Part shown: piece by piece, positions 22,508 through 35,000 of the stretch
Position numbering within the stretch: the stretch's first letter is position 1
Layout: every line of letters begins with the position of its first letter
Assembly: GCF_963678635.1 (NCBI RefSeq)
Contig: NC_087063.1
Span: 34,634,540-34,698,539 of the forward strand
DNA: 64,000 nt
Reading direction: 5' to 3'
Origin: Symsagittifera roscoffensis
Taxonomy: Eukaryota; Xenacoelomorpha; Acoela; Convolutidae
Notes under the pieces: model-generated
Database searches by the model: none
Told to the model about the DNA's origin: nothing
The model's input: the letters and a program-made list of their open reading frames with translations, nothing else
Made by a program: the position numbers and the translations under genes

Positions 22508-23665
22508 GGCAGTGAGATGTAGTACGATGCCATTTGTGACACGTAGTGAGTTGAGGTGGAGTAGATAAATTTCATTTTCTTATGCGATTCGTAAGATTGA
22601 TTATAGAGAACTGGAACACTACTTGACGATAACCCGGTGTTATGCGATCAATAGGGACATTGATGGGGACTTGTCCGGGGAGTATGTGCCATTCTGCCAG
22701 ATTGGCACAGCGCAACCTTCCGGCGACACAAAAGAAAACGAATAAAGGCTTTAGTAACGAAAAAGTATTGCGAAGGAGGGTAGGAAAATTCTAGAATTTT
22801 TATTTTTAAAACTTCGATCGAAGAGTGAATATTTCTCAGAAATACAAAAATACGGCCATTTTGACTAAAAAGGACGAAAAAAACAGAACAACGACAAATA
22901 TTGTGGAAAACGGTCGCACAAGAGACGAGAAATACGAAGCCTCTTATCATGGCAACAACACACTATAGGACTCTTAGCAGTGGAAATTGGTGGAGAAGGA
23001 AGCTTCAGTGGGGAAGGAATATTCCACGCAACCCTCCCGTGCCACAAATTGGAAGAGATAAGAACGTTATCTCGGGAAGATTGCGGGAGCGGAGGCTTGG
23101 CCCCCAGAGTTTTGTATGTGAAGGGACTATATAGAACTGACTTTGTAGCTACTTGGATGTCGTAAAACTCTGAATTAACACCGGTATTATTTGATATTTT
23201 AGAATATGAGTAGCTAGAAAGAGGAAAGGGTCAATCCATCGCCAATGGATTTAATATAGAACTGTCACACAAAAACCTATTAAAATAGGGTATTCGAGCC
23301 GTGTTTTAATTTCAATCACGTAGTCTGAGGATCCGAGACTCAGCTACGTGGTTGCGTTCGCATGTAAATGAAAGCTGATCAAAAGTCGTTTGACTGATGT
23401 CCTAAAAATAGTAACTTTTTACTTAGCCCTAAACAGACCAGAAAATCAACTGGCAAGGTCGAGACGGTGAAAAACGAGTAGGAATAAGGTAACTGACGCC
23501 TGCCAGTCGTTATTAGGTACTTTTTCTACCTTCCGTCGCTGTGTAGTATTTGGGCGAATGTTACATCGATTTCCGTTTTTCGAAAGTTCAATGTCCGAAT
23601 CTTAATTCTTTGTTTTTCAATGCCCGACTGCAATGAAATCGTGTTACTGTTTCTCAACTAAGCGC

Positions 23666-24076
23666 TCAGAACGGGAAAGTTCGCTTAATATAAGGACAGA
23701 ACTGCTTTCGAAAGACGCGTTTCAATTGCTTACGATCTGAAGAGTCGTGCATGCCAGATAGAACTAAATGAAGCAAAAACGGGTCTGCAGCGATCCTTTT
23801 AGAATTTTCCAACGCGATAATTAACTTGGCTTCAGGTAACTTCAGAGTATCGAGGATGTTCTCAATAGCTTGTTTGTCATTGAATTGCCGAGCATCATGG
23901 AATCTTTTGTCGCTTTCTTTTATACCGATAACTTTGACCCTGTTCTTAAGCGAGTCATCAAATGGCGCATTTTGCTGAGTAGCACTCGATGTTGATACTT
24001 GAGGACCAACAGTTTTAGCCTCAACTGTCTTCATTGTAGAATTGAGGCGTTTAAGTTTTTTGGTTAGCTTTCCCAT
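23666..24076 (-). CDS. 136-aa ORF in module N, copy 3
   Basis: Same predicted protein as at 9933-10343, displaced by 13,733 bases. Function unknown. Confidence 0.35.
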   Translation of the reverse strand: MGKLTKKLKRLNSTMKTVEAKTVGPQVSTSSATQQNAPFDDSLKNRVKVIGIKESDKRFHDARQFNDKQAIENILDTLKLPEAKLIIALENSKRIAADPFLLHLVLSGMHDSSDRKQLKRVFRKQFCPYIKRTFPF

Positions 24077-24237
24077 AGAATCAGATTAACACATAATAAG
24101 TGACCTATCTTGTCTTTTTGTGTAACAATTTGTGCAATACCAGCAAGTTGTAGTGAGTGAGTCTGCAGTAGTTGTAGTTGCGGGTCAGAAATGTTGACGC
24201 ATGCCCTGTGAAACCAGCAGCTGCATTGGTTTTAATG

Positions 24238-24492
24238 ACTTACCTATTTAATCCGGGTCTGGAAATGCCAGTTTTTCTCATCTGCACTAAGTTTTGCTTC
24301 GCAATGAATTCTCGACTAAGCGGAGTAAAAAAGTTAATCATTCGACGTAACACTTTTTCAGCCAAAAAATTGGAAACAATCAGTTTGAAAACTTCACTAA
24401 TCTTGGACTTTCTTACTTTTTTCACACGAAGTAAAAAACTTAGTGCAGATGAGGAAATCTGGAATTTTCAGACCCGTGTTACACTGGTAAGT
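24238..24492. repeat. Fold-back inverted repeat, copy 3
   Basis: Same fold-back as at 10505-10759, displaced by 13,733 bases together with the rest of module N. Confidence 0.7.
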
Positions 24493-25008
24493 CTTTGAAA
24501 CCTAACACCGATAGTTTCATAGAGGGTAGTTCTGATCATTTGCTCTCGGTCTATGCAAAAATGTCACTGAATTTTGAAGGAATCATTGTATAAAATAGAC
24601 ATTGAGAACAGGCATTTTAGAGAGTAAAATCTTGAACTTGCGCTTAGTTTTGTCCACTAGTGTATATTTATTTTTAAAGTGCTTAATGCTATAATTTTTT
24701 GAAGTGGATCCAAGCGAATTTTTTGGCTATCTTGAACCAAAAAAATTTTCGGCTATCCGGGAACGATTTTCTTTTTTCGGCTATCCGGGAATGATTTTTT
24801 TTTTCGGTTTTCCGGGTATTCGGCTCCGTGAAATGCCACCGTTTTATTTTGATTTATTCATTTTATTCATCAATTTGTATTTGTAACTCCCCTTGGAGTA
24901 GTTAAGCCTCTCCCACCCCCCCCCCCCCCCCCCCCTCTCTCTTCTATTACGAAAGTGGATCCATTGAATAGGATCAAAGAGCACACTTGTCTATAAACAA
25001 AATAAAAA

Positions 25009-27794
25009 TTAAGAGTTGAAGTTTGATATTTCGAGCGCCTCGGCAACGCATGCAGCATTTCCCCGTTGGACGGCGATGCCGATACGCTGTTTTAGAAAGG
25101 CGAACGATCTCTTTTCTCCCGTCGCCAGGGCAATTCTATTAGCGATTGCTGCTAGAGTTTTGTACGAGTCTTCCCTGATACCTCCGAGGTTCTCCACTGC
25201 AACTGGTTCAAATAAACACGATCTCGGCAGGTTTGAGTAGTGGTTCCGCTTACGCACCTCTGCTTGGTTGGCAACCGATGGACCGTCTTGGAGCCCGGTG
25301 GCGACGTTAGATGCCGCTAACCGGCTCACGCAGGTAAAGTCCCAGGCCAAAACAGCTCCGTTCATCCACGGTACTAGCGTTGCTCCATCGGGCCTCTTAC
25401 CGTCGTCTCGCAGCATCCCAACTGGTTCCAGTTTTGATGGTACACCAGCTGACGTGAAGGCATCTCTAATTATGTTATTACCAAGTTGATGTCTGACAAA
25501 CCTGCTCTTAATTTTAGGGCAAACCAGAGGGTGATTGCCGAATTTATCGCAGCTGGTGCCACATGCACAAGTGCATGTTGTGAGAACTGGGGCACCTAAG
25601 CGGAGTCCGACGGCAATGCGGAAAGCCTCATCAGTAAGCAGAAGACCCAGGCTGTCTGACGGAAGGGCTGCAAGCCAGTCACCTGCTCCAGGGGCTGAGC
25701 AACCTTTTAGTCTTGCGACATCCGTGTCAGAGTTGTAATTGGCGGATAATATAATTTTCCTCTGTTGCAAAACTGGGTTGTACCACGACTTTTGCTGGTG
25801 TGGTGTTGTGTTAACAAACGCGTCGGAAAGACCGGTCTTGGCCTTCCAAAGGTCTAAAGCTTTGTTTAGAAAGACAGAGGGAGAGTCTGTTGAAGTCAGC
25901 CGTGCAACAGCGTTATTCGTGGCAAAAACAGACGCTAAATAGGCGGAGCTTGACAAATCACACGGTGATTGGATGCCTAGGCCACCCATTTTACAGGTTA
26001 AAGATGCTTGATTCCATTCACGATCCTTAATGAGGACATTGCTGATTTTCTGTACCGCCTGTCTGATGTCAGAGGTTATTTGTTGCAATATGTCGGGGAA
26101 TGAGAATGTGGGAGCAGTTCTAAACAAGTACATCAACCTAGGCATAGCGAAACAATGGCGAAGCAAATAAAAGGCAACATGTGATGGTAGATAGTCAAGG
26201 TTGTCACAGAGGGTGTTCATTTTGGCTCTTTTCTTCTCCAGGGCTATCTCTAGCGCTTTGTGGCCTAATGGGCTGCCTAATAAGTCGGCGTCATCTCTGC
26301 CTACAATGATAATGCCCGGGCACACCGCCTGGAAAGCTTGTATGATTTCTTTTTTCTGTGCTTCACTCTTCGAGAAAACAGTGAGCTCACACTTAGTGTC
26401 GTTAAGCTTCAGTCCGAGGATTTCAGATGCTTCTTTGAAGGCGATGAAGTCTTTGAGAACTATCTTCCAGTTGTCTCCTGCACTTATGTCATCCATGTAA
26501 CCTGCTTTAAAGCGAGAAATGATGGCACGTAGACATTTGTGAACACTGAGGCAGAACCCAAAAGAGGCTATCGGATCGCCTTGTTGGAAACCTTCTCTGG
26601 AAAAGAGGACATGGGGATCATAAATAAGAAAACTGGGCCTTTCGTAGCACATGTTGTAGAAAGGAAGTAGCTCAGGGCAGTGTTCTTGAAACACGAGTGC
26701 TATCTTGTCACGGCGTATAGTATTGAACGCATTGCTAAAATCTCACTGTCGTTGGCGTTTTCAAAGAAGATTCTTGCAGCATGGACGGCAGTTTCAGCAC
26801 CGTTTTTAGCACCAGCCCCCATCTGAAAAGGTGCGAAGAAGTCTAAGAACCGTTTAGTTTCAGAAGTTTAGAACCGTTAAAACAGGACGAACGAACTCAG
26901 GGGCTTTGCCAGCAAGCATAAGATTGACAAAGTCTCCTAACGTGTTCAAAAGAACGTTTCCGGCATCGGTGGCAGCGGAGGATAGCGAATCTTTGAGATG
27001 TTGTGGTCGTAGACCACTTGGTCCTCCCGCTGAGCCAGTGGCGAAGCTCTGCACGGCACTGAGCACGAGAGAGCCGGAGACTTCCAACGGTTGCTCCTGT
27101 GTGACCGGGAAGGCTTGTCTATCTGGGTGTTCGGGAGGATGTTTCAGTTCCAGTAGTTTCATATTCTCGTCGCTTGGCAGAACTACTCCCTTGTCAGAAG
27201 ACGCAATTCTAACCGCAGCCTTGATGTTGCCTTCATTAATTTTCTCACAGATAAGTTTTGAGAGTCTTTCCTTGTCTGGCATGACATTGTTACGTGGTCT
27301 GGGTTTCGAATCCACAGGGCGCACAGCCGCTTCGTTGAGAAACACGTCAATTTGTCGCTTTACAAAGGTTGCCAGGTTGGTTTTCTTTGCTGATCCGGCA
27401 CGAACAGGGGCTTTCAGACATCGGTGGGCAATGGTAAACACATTCAGCCATGCTGTTTTGCTATCAGTGTCATTAATGACAGCCCGCAGAGCAGTGTTAA
27501 CAGCATGTGAGAAGTGTATCCTTGCAGCCTTCGGAACATACTTGAGTGTCTTACATTTAAACGCCTTGATGACGTTGATGAAATCATTGGCCGTGAATGA
27601 GGTGGCATCTATTGGGGCATTGTTAGGCTCAGTGTCTGATACTGGGACGGGAAGTTTATTAGAGAAAATGCACCTGTTGTTCACCGGTCCGTGTACACGG
27701 AAGCGTCCACTCTGATGTGTTGCGATAGACTTATTACAGCCAGGACAGATGCCTCTCTTCTTCGTGTTGCATCTGCATTGGGGGCAGCTGTAGT
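25009..27794 (-). pseudogene. PHD-RT-REL gene copy 3, disrupted and 5'-truncated
   Basis: The C-terminal part (25009-26694) and an N-terminal part (26860-27684) are open, but they are separated by the same two deletions as copy 1: loss of RT motif A codons near 26744 and the ~110-base replacement near 26868. Motif C reads YMDD, as in copy 1. The 5' end is cut at GTAGT (27790-27794), the same base at which copy 2 is cut. It therefore combines the internal lesions of copy 1 with the truncation of copy 2. Confidence 0.8.
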
Positions 27795-27808
27795 CAGCAG
27801 AGGGCAGC

Positions 27809-28464
27809 AGAGGTCATATGATTTGTTGGCGAAAATCTTTCGGGCAGTCCCGAAGAGATCTGAAGGCCAGTTGCAAGACGTAGTGGGTGAAGAGTTCCTG
27901 AGATTGAACGAAGGTAATGTGAGTGAGTTCCAAAAGCAGAAAGCGAGTGTAGCGTTACCCACTGAATTCCCCACCATAGAAGAGAAAGACGATTTACACA
28001 GAATTCTGATGGAGGTGGAACCGTTGCTGGGAGCCTCAGGGTATCGGACCCGAAGGAACATAGTGAGAACCCATGGGGAGTATCCTTGCCACTGCTTGGC
28101 GCAGACGTTATGGTACCCCAAACGCGGGAATCTGATGCTAGTATGGGACGTGGAGGAGTTGAAAGCGAATTCACGTCCCATACGGGAGTAGACTTGCTAC
28201 CTTGGGAGTAGAAAGCGAAGGGAGCGTTATCCACTGAATTCCCCACCATAGAAGAGAAAGACGATTTACACAGAATTCTGATGGAGGTGGAACCGTTGCT
28301 GGGAGCCTCAGGGTATCGGACCCGAAGGAACATAGTGAGAAGCCATGGGGAGTATCCTTGCCACTGCTTGGCGCAGACGTTGTGGTACCCCAAACGCGGG
28401 AATCTGATGCTAGTATGGGACGTGGAGGAGTTGTACTCTACGGGATTGCCCAATCAAAATCAAC
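27809..28464 (+). pseudogene. Cassette fragment, copy 3
   Basis: After the same filler as at 20336 (here 27795-27808), the cassette restarts at AGAGGTCATATG and runs for about 656 bases. It stops at CAACAGG, where it joins RT 5' sequence. It includes two units of the 272-bp repeat (anchors at 27959 and 28231). The rest of the third ORF and its flank are missing. Confidence 0.8.
27959..28447 (+). repeat. 272-bp tandem repeat, two copies (cassette copy 3)
   Basis: Anchors ccactgaattcc at 27959 and 28231, 272 bases apart. The first unit carries the 12-bp inverted repeat; the second ends in the unique GAGTTGTACTC. Confidence 0.85.
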
Positions 28465-28473
28465 AGGTGGTGT

Positions 28474-28840
28474 CATCTATTGGGGCATTGTTAGGCTCAG
28501 TGTCTGATACTGGGACGGGAAGTTTATTAGAGAAAATGCACCTGTTGTTCACCGGTCCGTGTACACGGAAGCGTCCACTCTGATGTGTTGCGATAGACTT
28601 ACTACAGCCAGGACAGATGCCTCTCTTCTTCGTGTTGCATCTGCATTGGGGGCAGCTGTAGTTGTACTGCGAAGCTTCTTCCAGATTGGCCAAACCAGCG
28701 CATATCACATGTGCCCAGCAATCGCATATCTCGCACTGTACCCACTGCAACATGTTCTCGTCTTTTGCAATGCATGGTGAGAAAAGACACTCGTTAAGTT
28801 TGGGGCCACCACGGCTGCCCCGTCTCCGTCTCATTCCCAT
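28474..28840 (-). pseudogene. 5' fragment of the PHD-RT-REL gene (copy 4)
   Basis: Only the first ~120 codons of the gene remain: start codon, PHD finger (Cys pairs, W-x-H, final CPQC) and the second Cys cluster CPGC. The fragment starts at CATCTATTGGGGC just after a 9-base overlap zone (aggtggtgt) with the cassette. About 190 bases of it (28474-28661) duplicate the end of copy 3 (27607-27794), so the two fragments overlap and do not simply complete each other. Confidence 0.8.
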
Positions 28841-29559
28841 AGTCTAACGGGTCTGAAACTATTTAGTAAGTTTATCACAACAATTAGGCTAATTTTTGGA
28901 GCTCTCTTCTATTGTATTGTCATGTTTTTGTTTCAAAACTAGCTTTAGTCGTTTTAATAGATTTAGTTTTTTCGACCTCTGCGATTTTTTTTTGTTTTGT
29001 ATCGCAAGTGGTGCGAAGCTCTGCTTCGACTCTGTATTTCATTTGCAGAAAAATTTGATTACCGTTCGACCCTCGTCGTTTTTTCTTTTTATTGTTATAA
29101 AACCATTCAAGATCGGAAAATGGAAGAGCCGCAGCCACATTTATGTGATATATGCTTGAAAACACGCTCGCAATACAAGTGCCCTAAATGCAATTGGGAG
29201 TACTGCTCCGTAAAATGCTATAGAGATGAAAAACATTCGGACTGCTCGGAGAGCTTTTACAGAGAAGAGATATTTTTGGAGCTTGACTCAAGAGAAGACG
29301 GAGATGACCTTAAAAAAGTTCTCGATGAAATATCTCATCTAGATATTGGAGAAACCAGCAGTGAAAATACAGATGAAACATGCTCAGAAATAATCGATCT
29401 TGACAGCGGTAATATTTTCGACCAACTCACTGAGAAGCAGCAAAATGCTTTCAACGAAATACTGCGAACCAATCGAGGTTCTTTGATCGTTGATCTGTTG
29501 GTGCCATGGTGGAGGACTGATGAATCAAAAAACACTGATTCTTGCCCTAGCCTGATCAA
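28841..29559 (+). pseudogene. ZNHIT2: ZNHIT2 promoter/leader and truncated 5' part, copy 2
   Basis: Second truncated ZNHIT2 copy, with ATG at 29120 and the zinc finger intact. It ends at CCTGATCAAGG, the identical break as at 14955, and continues into module N to a stop at 29618-29620. It shares with the complete gene the leader base change GATCGG and the codon for Glu in CNWEYC, where copy 1 has Lys, so it is closer to the complete gene than copy 1 is. Confidence 0.85.
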
Positions 29560-30717
29560 GGCAGTGAGATGTAGTACGATGCCATTTGTGACACGTAGTG
29601 AGTTGAGGTGGAGTAGATAAATTTCATTTTCTTATGCGATTCGTAAGATTGATTATAGAGAACTGGAACACTACTTGACGATAACCCGGTGTTATGCGAT
29701 CAATAGGGACATTGATGGGGACTTGTCCGGGGAGTATGTGCCATTCTGCCAGATTGGCACAGCCTAACCTTCCGGCGACACAAAAGAAAACGAATAAAGG
29801 CTTTAGTAACGAAAAAGTATTGCGAAGGAGGGTAGGAAAATTCTAGAATTTTTATTTTTAAAACTTCGATCGAAGAGTGAATATTTCTCAGAAATACAAA
29901 AAGACGGCCATTTTGACTAAAAAGGACGAAAAAAACAGAACAACGACAAATATTGTGGAAAACGGTCGCACAAGAGACGAGAAATACGAAGCCTCTTATC
30001 ATGGCAACAACACACTATAGGACTCTTAGCAGTGGAAATTGGTGGAGAAGGAAGCTTCAGTGGGGAAGGAATATTCCACGCAACCCTCCCGTGCCACAAA
30101 TTGGAAGAGATAAGAACGTTATCTCGGGAAGATTGCGGGAGCGGAGGCTTGGCCCCCAGAGTTTTGTATGTGAAGGGACTATATAGAACTGACTTTGTAG
30201 CTACTTGGATGTCGTAAAACTCTGAATTAACACCGGTATTATTTGATATTTTAGAATATGAGTAGCTAGAAAGAGGAAAGGGTCAATCCATCTCCAATGG
30301 ATTTAATATAGAACTGTCACACAAAAACCTATTAAAATAGGGTATTCGAGCCGTGTTTTAATAGCAATCACGTAGTCTGAGGATCCGAGACTCAGCTACG
30401 TGGTTGCGTTCGCATGTAAATGAAAGCTGATCAAAAGTCGTTTGACTGATGTCCTAAAAATAGTAACTTTTTACTTAGCCCTAAACAGACCAGAAAATCA
30501 ACTGGCAAGGTCGAGACGGTGAAAAACGAGTAGGATTAAGGTAACTGACGCCTGCCAGTCGTTATTAGGTACTTTTTCTACCTTCCGTCGCTGTGTAGTA
30601 TTTGGGCGAATGTTACATCGATTTCCGTTTTTCGAAAGTTCAATGTCCGAATCCTAATTCTTTGTTTTTCAATGCCCGACTGCAATGAAATTGTGTTACT
30701 GTTTCTCAACTAAGCGC

Positions 30718-31128
30718 TCAGAACGGGAAAGTTCGCTTAATATAAGGACAGAACTGCTTTCGAAAGACGCGTTTCAATTGCTTACGATCTGAAGAGTCGT
30801 GCATGCCAGATAGAACTAAATGAAGCAAAAACGGGTCTGCAGCGATCCTTTTAGAATTTTCCAACGCGATAATTAACTTGGCTTCAGGTAACTTCAGAGT
30901 ATCGAGGATGTTCTCAATAGCTTGTTTGTCATTGAATTGCCGAGCATCATGGAATCTTTTGTCGCTTTCTTTTATACCGATAACTTTGACCCTGTTCTTA
31001 AGCGAGTCATCAAATGGCGCATTTTGCTGAGTAGCACTCGATGTTGATACTTGAGGACCAACAGTTTTAGCCTCAACTGTCTTCATTGTAGAATTGAGGC
31101 GTTTAAGTTTTTTGGTTAGCTTTCCCAT
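30718..31128 (-). CDS. 136-aa ORF in module N, copy 4
   Basis: Same predicted protein as at 9933-10343. It follows the intact RT gene by about 0.9 kb on the same strand. Confidence 0.35.
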   Translation of the reverse strand: MGKLTKKLKRLNSTMKTVEAKTVGPQVSTSSATQQNAPFDDSLKNRVKVIGIKESDKRFHDARQFNDKQAIENILDTLKLPEAKLIIALENSKRIAADPFLLHLVLSGMHDSSDRKQLKRVFRKQFCPYIKRTFPF

Positions 31129-31289
31129 AGAATCAGATTAACACATAATAAGTGACCTATCTTGTCTTTTTGTGTAACAATTTGTGCAATACCAGCAAGT
31201 TGTAGTGAGTGAGTCTGCAGTAGTTGTAGTTGCGGGTCAGAAATGTTGACGCATGCCCTGTGAAACCAGCAGCTGCATTGGTTTTAATG

Positions 31290-31544
31290 ACTTACCTATT
31301 TAATCCGGGTCTGGAAATGCCAGTTTTTCTCATCTGCACTAAGTTTTGCTTCGCAATGAATTCTCGACTAAGCGGAGTAAAAAAGTTAATCATTCGACGT
31401 AACACTTTTTCAGCCAAAAAATTGGAAACAATCAGTTTGAAAACTTCACTAATCTTGGACTTTCTTACTTTTTTCACACGAAGTAAAAAACTTAGTGCAG
31501 ATGAGGAAATCTGGAATTTTCAGACCCGTGTTACACTGGTAAGT
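31290..31544. repeat. Fold-back inverted repeat, copy 4
   Basis: Same fold-back as at 10505-10759, displaced 14,604 bases from copy 2. Confidence 0.7.
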
Positions 31545-32047
31545 CTTTGAAACCTAACACCGATAGTTTCATAGAGGGTAGTTCTGATCATTTGCTCTCG
31601 GTCTATGCAAAAATGTTACTGAATTTTGAAGGAATCATTGTATAAAATAGACATTGAGAACAGGCATTTTAGAGAGTAAAATCTTGAACTTGCGCTTAGT
31701 TTTGTCCACTAGTGTATATTTATTTTTAAAGTGTTTAATGCTATAATTTTTTGAAGTGGATCCAAGCAAATTTTTTGGCTATCTTGAACCAAAAAAATTT
31801 TCGGCTATCCGGGAACGATTTTCTTTTTTCGGCTATCCGGGAATGATTTTTTTTTCGGTTTTCCGGGTATTCGGCTCCGTGAAATGCCACCGTTTTATTT
31901 TGATTTATTCATTTTATTCATCAATTTGTATTTGTAACTCCCCTTGGAGTAGTTAAGCCTCTCCCCCCCCCCTCTCTCTCTTCTATTACGAAAGTGGATC
32001 CATTGAATAGGATCAAAGAGCACACTTGTCTATAAACAAAATAAAAA

Positions 32048-35000
32048 TTAAGAGTTGAAGTTTGATATTTCGAGCGCCTCGGCAACGCATGCAGCATTTC
32101 CCCGTTGGACGGCGATGCCGATACGCTGTTTTAGAAAGGCGAACGATCTCTTTTCTCCCGTCGCCAGGGCAATTCTATTAGCGATTGCTGCTAGAGTTTT
32201 GTACGAGTCTTCCCTGATACCTCCGAGGTTCTCCACTGCAACTGGTTCAAATAAACACGATCTCGGCAGGTTTGAGTAGTGGTTCCGCTTACGCACCTCT
32301 GCTTGGTTGGCAACCGATGGACCGTCTTGGAGCCCGGTGGCGACGTTAGATGCCGCTAACCGGCTCACGCAGGTAAAGTCCCAGGCCAAAACAGCTCCGT
32401 TCATCCACGGTACTAGCGTTGCTCCATCGGGCCTCTTACCGTCGTCTCGCAGCATCCCAACTGGTTCCAGTTTTGATGGTACACCAGCTGACGTGAAGGC
32501 ATCTCTAATTATGTTATTACCAAGTTGATGTCTGACAAACCTGCTCTTAATTTTAGGGCAAACCAGAGGGTGATTGCCGAATTTATCGCAGCTGGTGCCA
32601 CATGCACAAGTGCATGTTGTGAGAACTGGGGCACCTAAGCGGAGTCCGACGGCAATGCGGAAAGCCTCATCAGTAAGCAGAAGACCCAGGCTGTCTGACG
32701 GAAGGGCTGCAAGCCAGTCACCTGCTCCAGGGGCTGAGCAACCTTTTAGTCTTGCGACATCCGTGTCAGAGTTGTAATTGGCGGATAATATAATTTTCTT
32801 CTGTTGCAAAACTGGGTTGTACCACGACTTTTGCTGGTGTGGTGTTGTGTTAACAAACGCGTCGGAAAGACCGGTCTTGGCCTTCCAAAGGTCTAAAGCT
32901 TTGTTTAGAAAGACAGAGGGAGAGTCTGTTGAAGTCAGCCGTGCAACAGCGTTATTCGTGGCAAAAACAGACGCTAAATAGGCGGAGCTGGACAAATCAC
33001 ACGGTGATTGGATGCCTAGGCCACCCATTTTACAGGTTAAAGATGCTTGATTCCATTCACGATCCTTAATGAGGACATTGCTGATTTTCTGTACCGCCTG
33101 TCTGATGTCAGAGGTTATTTGTTGCACTATGTCGGGGAATGAGAATGTTGGAGCAGTTCTAAACAAGTACATCAACCTAGGCATAGCGAAACAATGGCGA
33201 AGCAAATAAAAGGCAACATGTGATGGTAGATAGTCAAGGTTGTCACAGAGGGTGTTCATTTTGGCTCTTTTCTTTTCCAGGGCTATCTCTAGCGCTTTGT
33301 GGCCTAATGGGCTGCCTAATAAGTCGGCGTCATCTCTGCCTACAATGATAATGCCCGGGCACACCGCCTGGAAAGCTTGTATGATTTCTTTTTTCTGTGC
33401 TTCACTCTTCGAGAAAACAGTGAGCTCACACTTAGTGTCGTTAAGCTTCAGTCCGAGGATTTCAGATGCTTCTTTGAAGGCGATGAAGTCTTTGAGAACT
33501 ATCTTCCAGTTGTCTCCTGCACTTATGTCATCCATAAAACCTGCTTTAAAGCGAGAAATGATGGCACGTAGACATTTGTGAACACTGAGGCAGAACCCAA
33601 AAGAGGCTATCGGATCGCCTTGTTGGAAACCTTCTCTGGAAAAGAGGACATGGGGATCATAAATAAGAAAACTGGGCCTTTCGTAGCACATGTTGTAGAA
33701 AGGAAGTAGCTCAGGGCAGTGTTCTTGAAACACGAGTGCTATCTTGTCACGGCGTATAGTATTGAACGCATTGCTGAAATCTAACTTTAGAAAGACGTCA
33801 CTGTCGTTGGCGTTTTCAAAGAAGATTCTTGCAGCATGGACGGCAGTTTCAGCACCGTTTTTAGCACCAGCCCCCATCTGAAAAGGTGCGAAGAAGTCTA
33901 AGAACCGTTTAGTTTCAATCTGACCTTCGCACTTGCCTACTACTCTGCGAAGGGTTTCGCCTACAGCGATGGGTCTAAGATCACCTGCTTTCTTCGACAG
34001 TGTGGTAAGGTTAGCAGAGGCAAAAACAGGACGAACGAACTCAGGGGCTTTGCCAGCAAGCATAAGATTGACAAAGTCTCCTAACGTGTTCAAAAGAACG
34101 TTTCCGGCATCGGTGGCAGCGGAGGATAGCGAATCTTTGAGATGTTGTGGTCGTAGACCACTTGGTCCTCCCGCTGAGCCAGTGGCGAAGCTCTGCACGG
34201 CACTGAGCACGAGAGAGCCGGAGACTTCCAACGGTTGCTCCTGTGTGACCGGGAAGGCTTGTCTATCTGGGTGTTCGGGAGGATGTTTCAGTTCCAGTAG
34301 TTTCATATTCTCGTCGCTTGGCAGAACTACTCCCTTGTCAGAAGACGCAATTCTAACCGCAGCCTTGATGTTGCCTTCATTAATTTTCTCACAGATAAGT
34401 TTTGAGAGTCTTTCCTTGTCTGGCATGACATTGTTACGTGGTCTGGGTTTCGACTCCACAGGGCGCACAACCGCTTCGTTGAGAAACACGTCAATTTGTC
34501 GCTTTACAAAGGTTGCCAGGTTGGTTTTCTTTGCTGATCCGGCACGAACAGGGGCTTTCAGACATCGGTGGGCAATGGTAAACACATTGAGCCATGCTGT
34601 TTTGCTATCAGTGTCATTAATGACAGCCCGCAGAGCAGTGTTAACAGCATGTGAGAAGTGTATCCTTGCAGCCTTCGGAACATACTTGAGTGTCTTACAT
34701 TTAAACGCCTTGATGACGTTGATGAAATCATTGGCCGTGAATGAGGTGGCATCTATTGGGGCATTGTTAGGCTCAGTGTCTGATACTGGGACGGGAAGTT
34801 TATTAGAGAAAATGCACCTGTTGTTCACCGGTCCGTGTACACGGAAGCGTCCACTCTGATGTGTTGCGATAGACTTACTACAGCCAGGACAGATGCCTCT
34901 CTTCTTCGTGTTGCATCTGCATTGGGGGCAGCTGTAGTTGTACTGCGAAGCTTCTTCCAGATTGGCCAAACCAGCGCATATCACATGTGCCCAGCAATCG

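Larger units (their letters stand above)
22508..25008. repeat. Module N, copy 3 (type a)
   Basis: Third copy, carrying the type-a variants of copy 1 and following the cassette flank in the same way. It has the longest C run, 20 bases at 24916-24935. Hairpin, ORF and fold-back are present. Confidence 0.85.
29560..32047. repeat. Module N, copy 4 (type b)
   Basis: Fourth copy, type b as in copy 2, with the shortest C run (10 bases at 31963-31972). It lies beside the intact RT gene. Confidence 0.85.
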
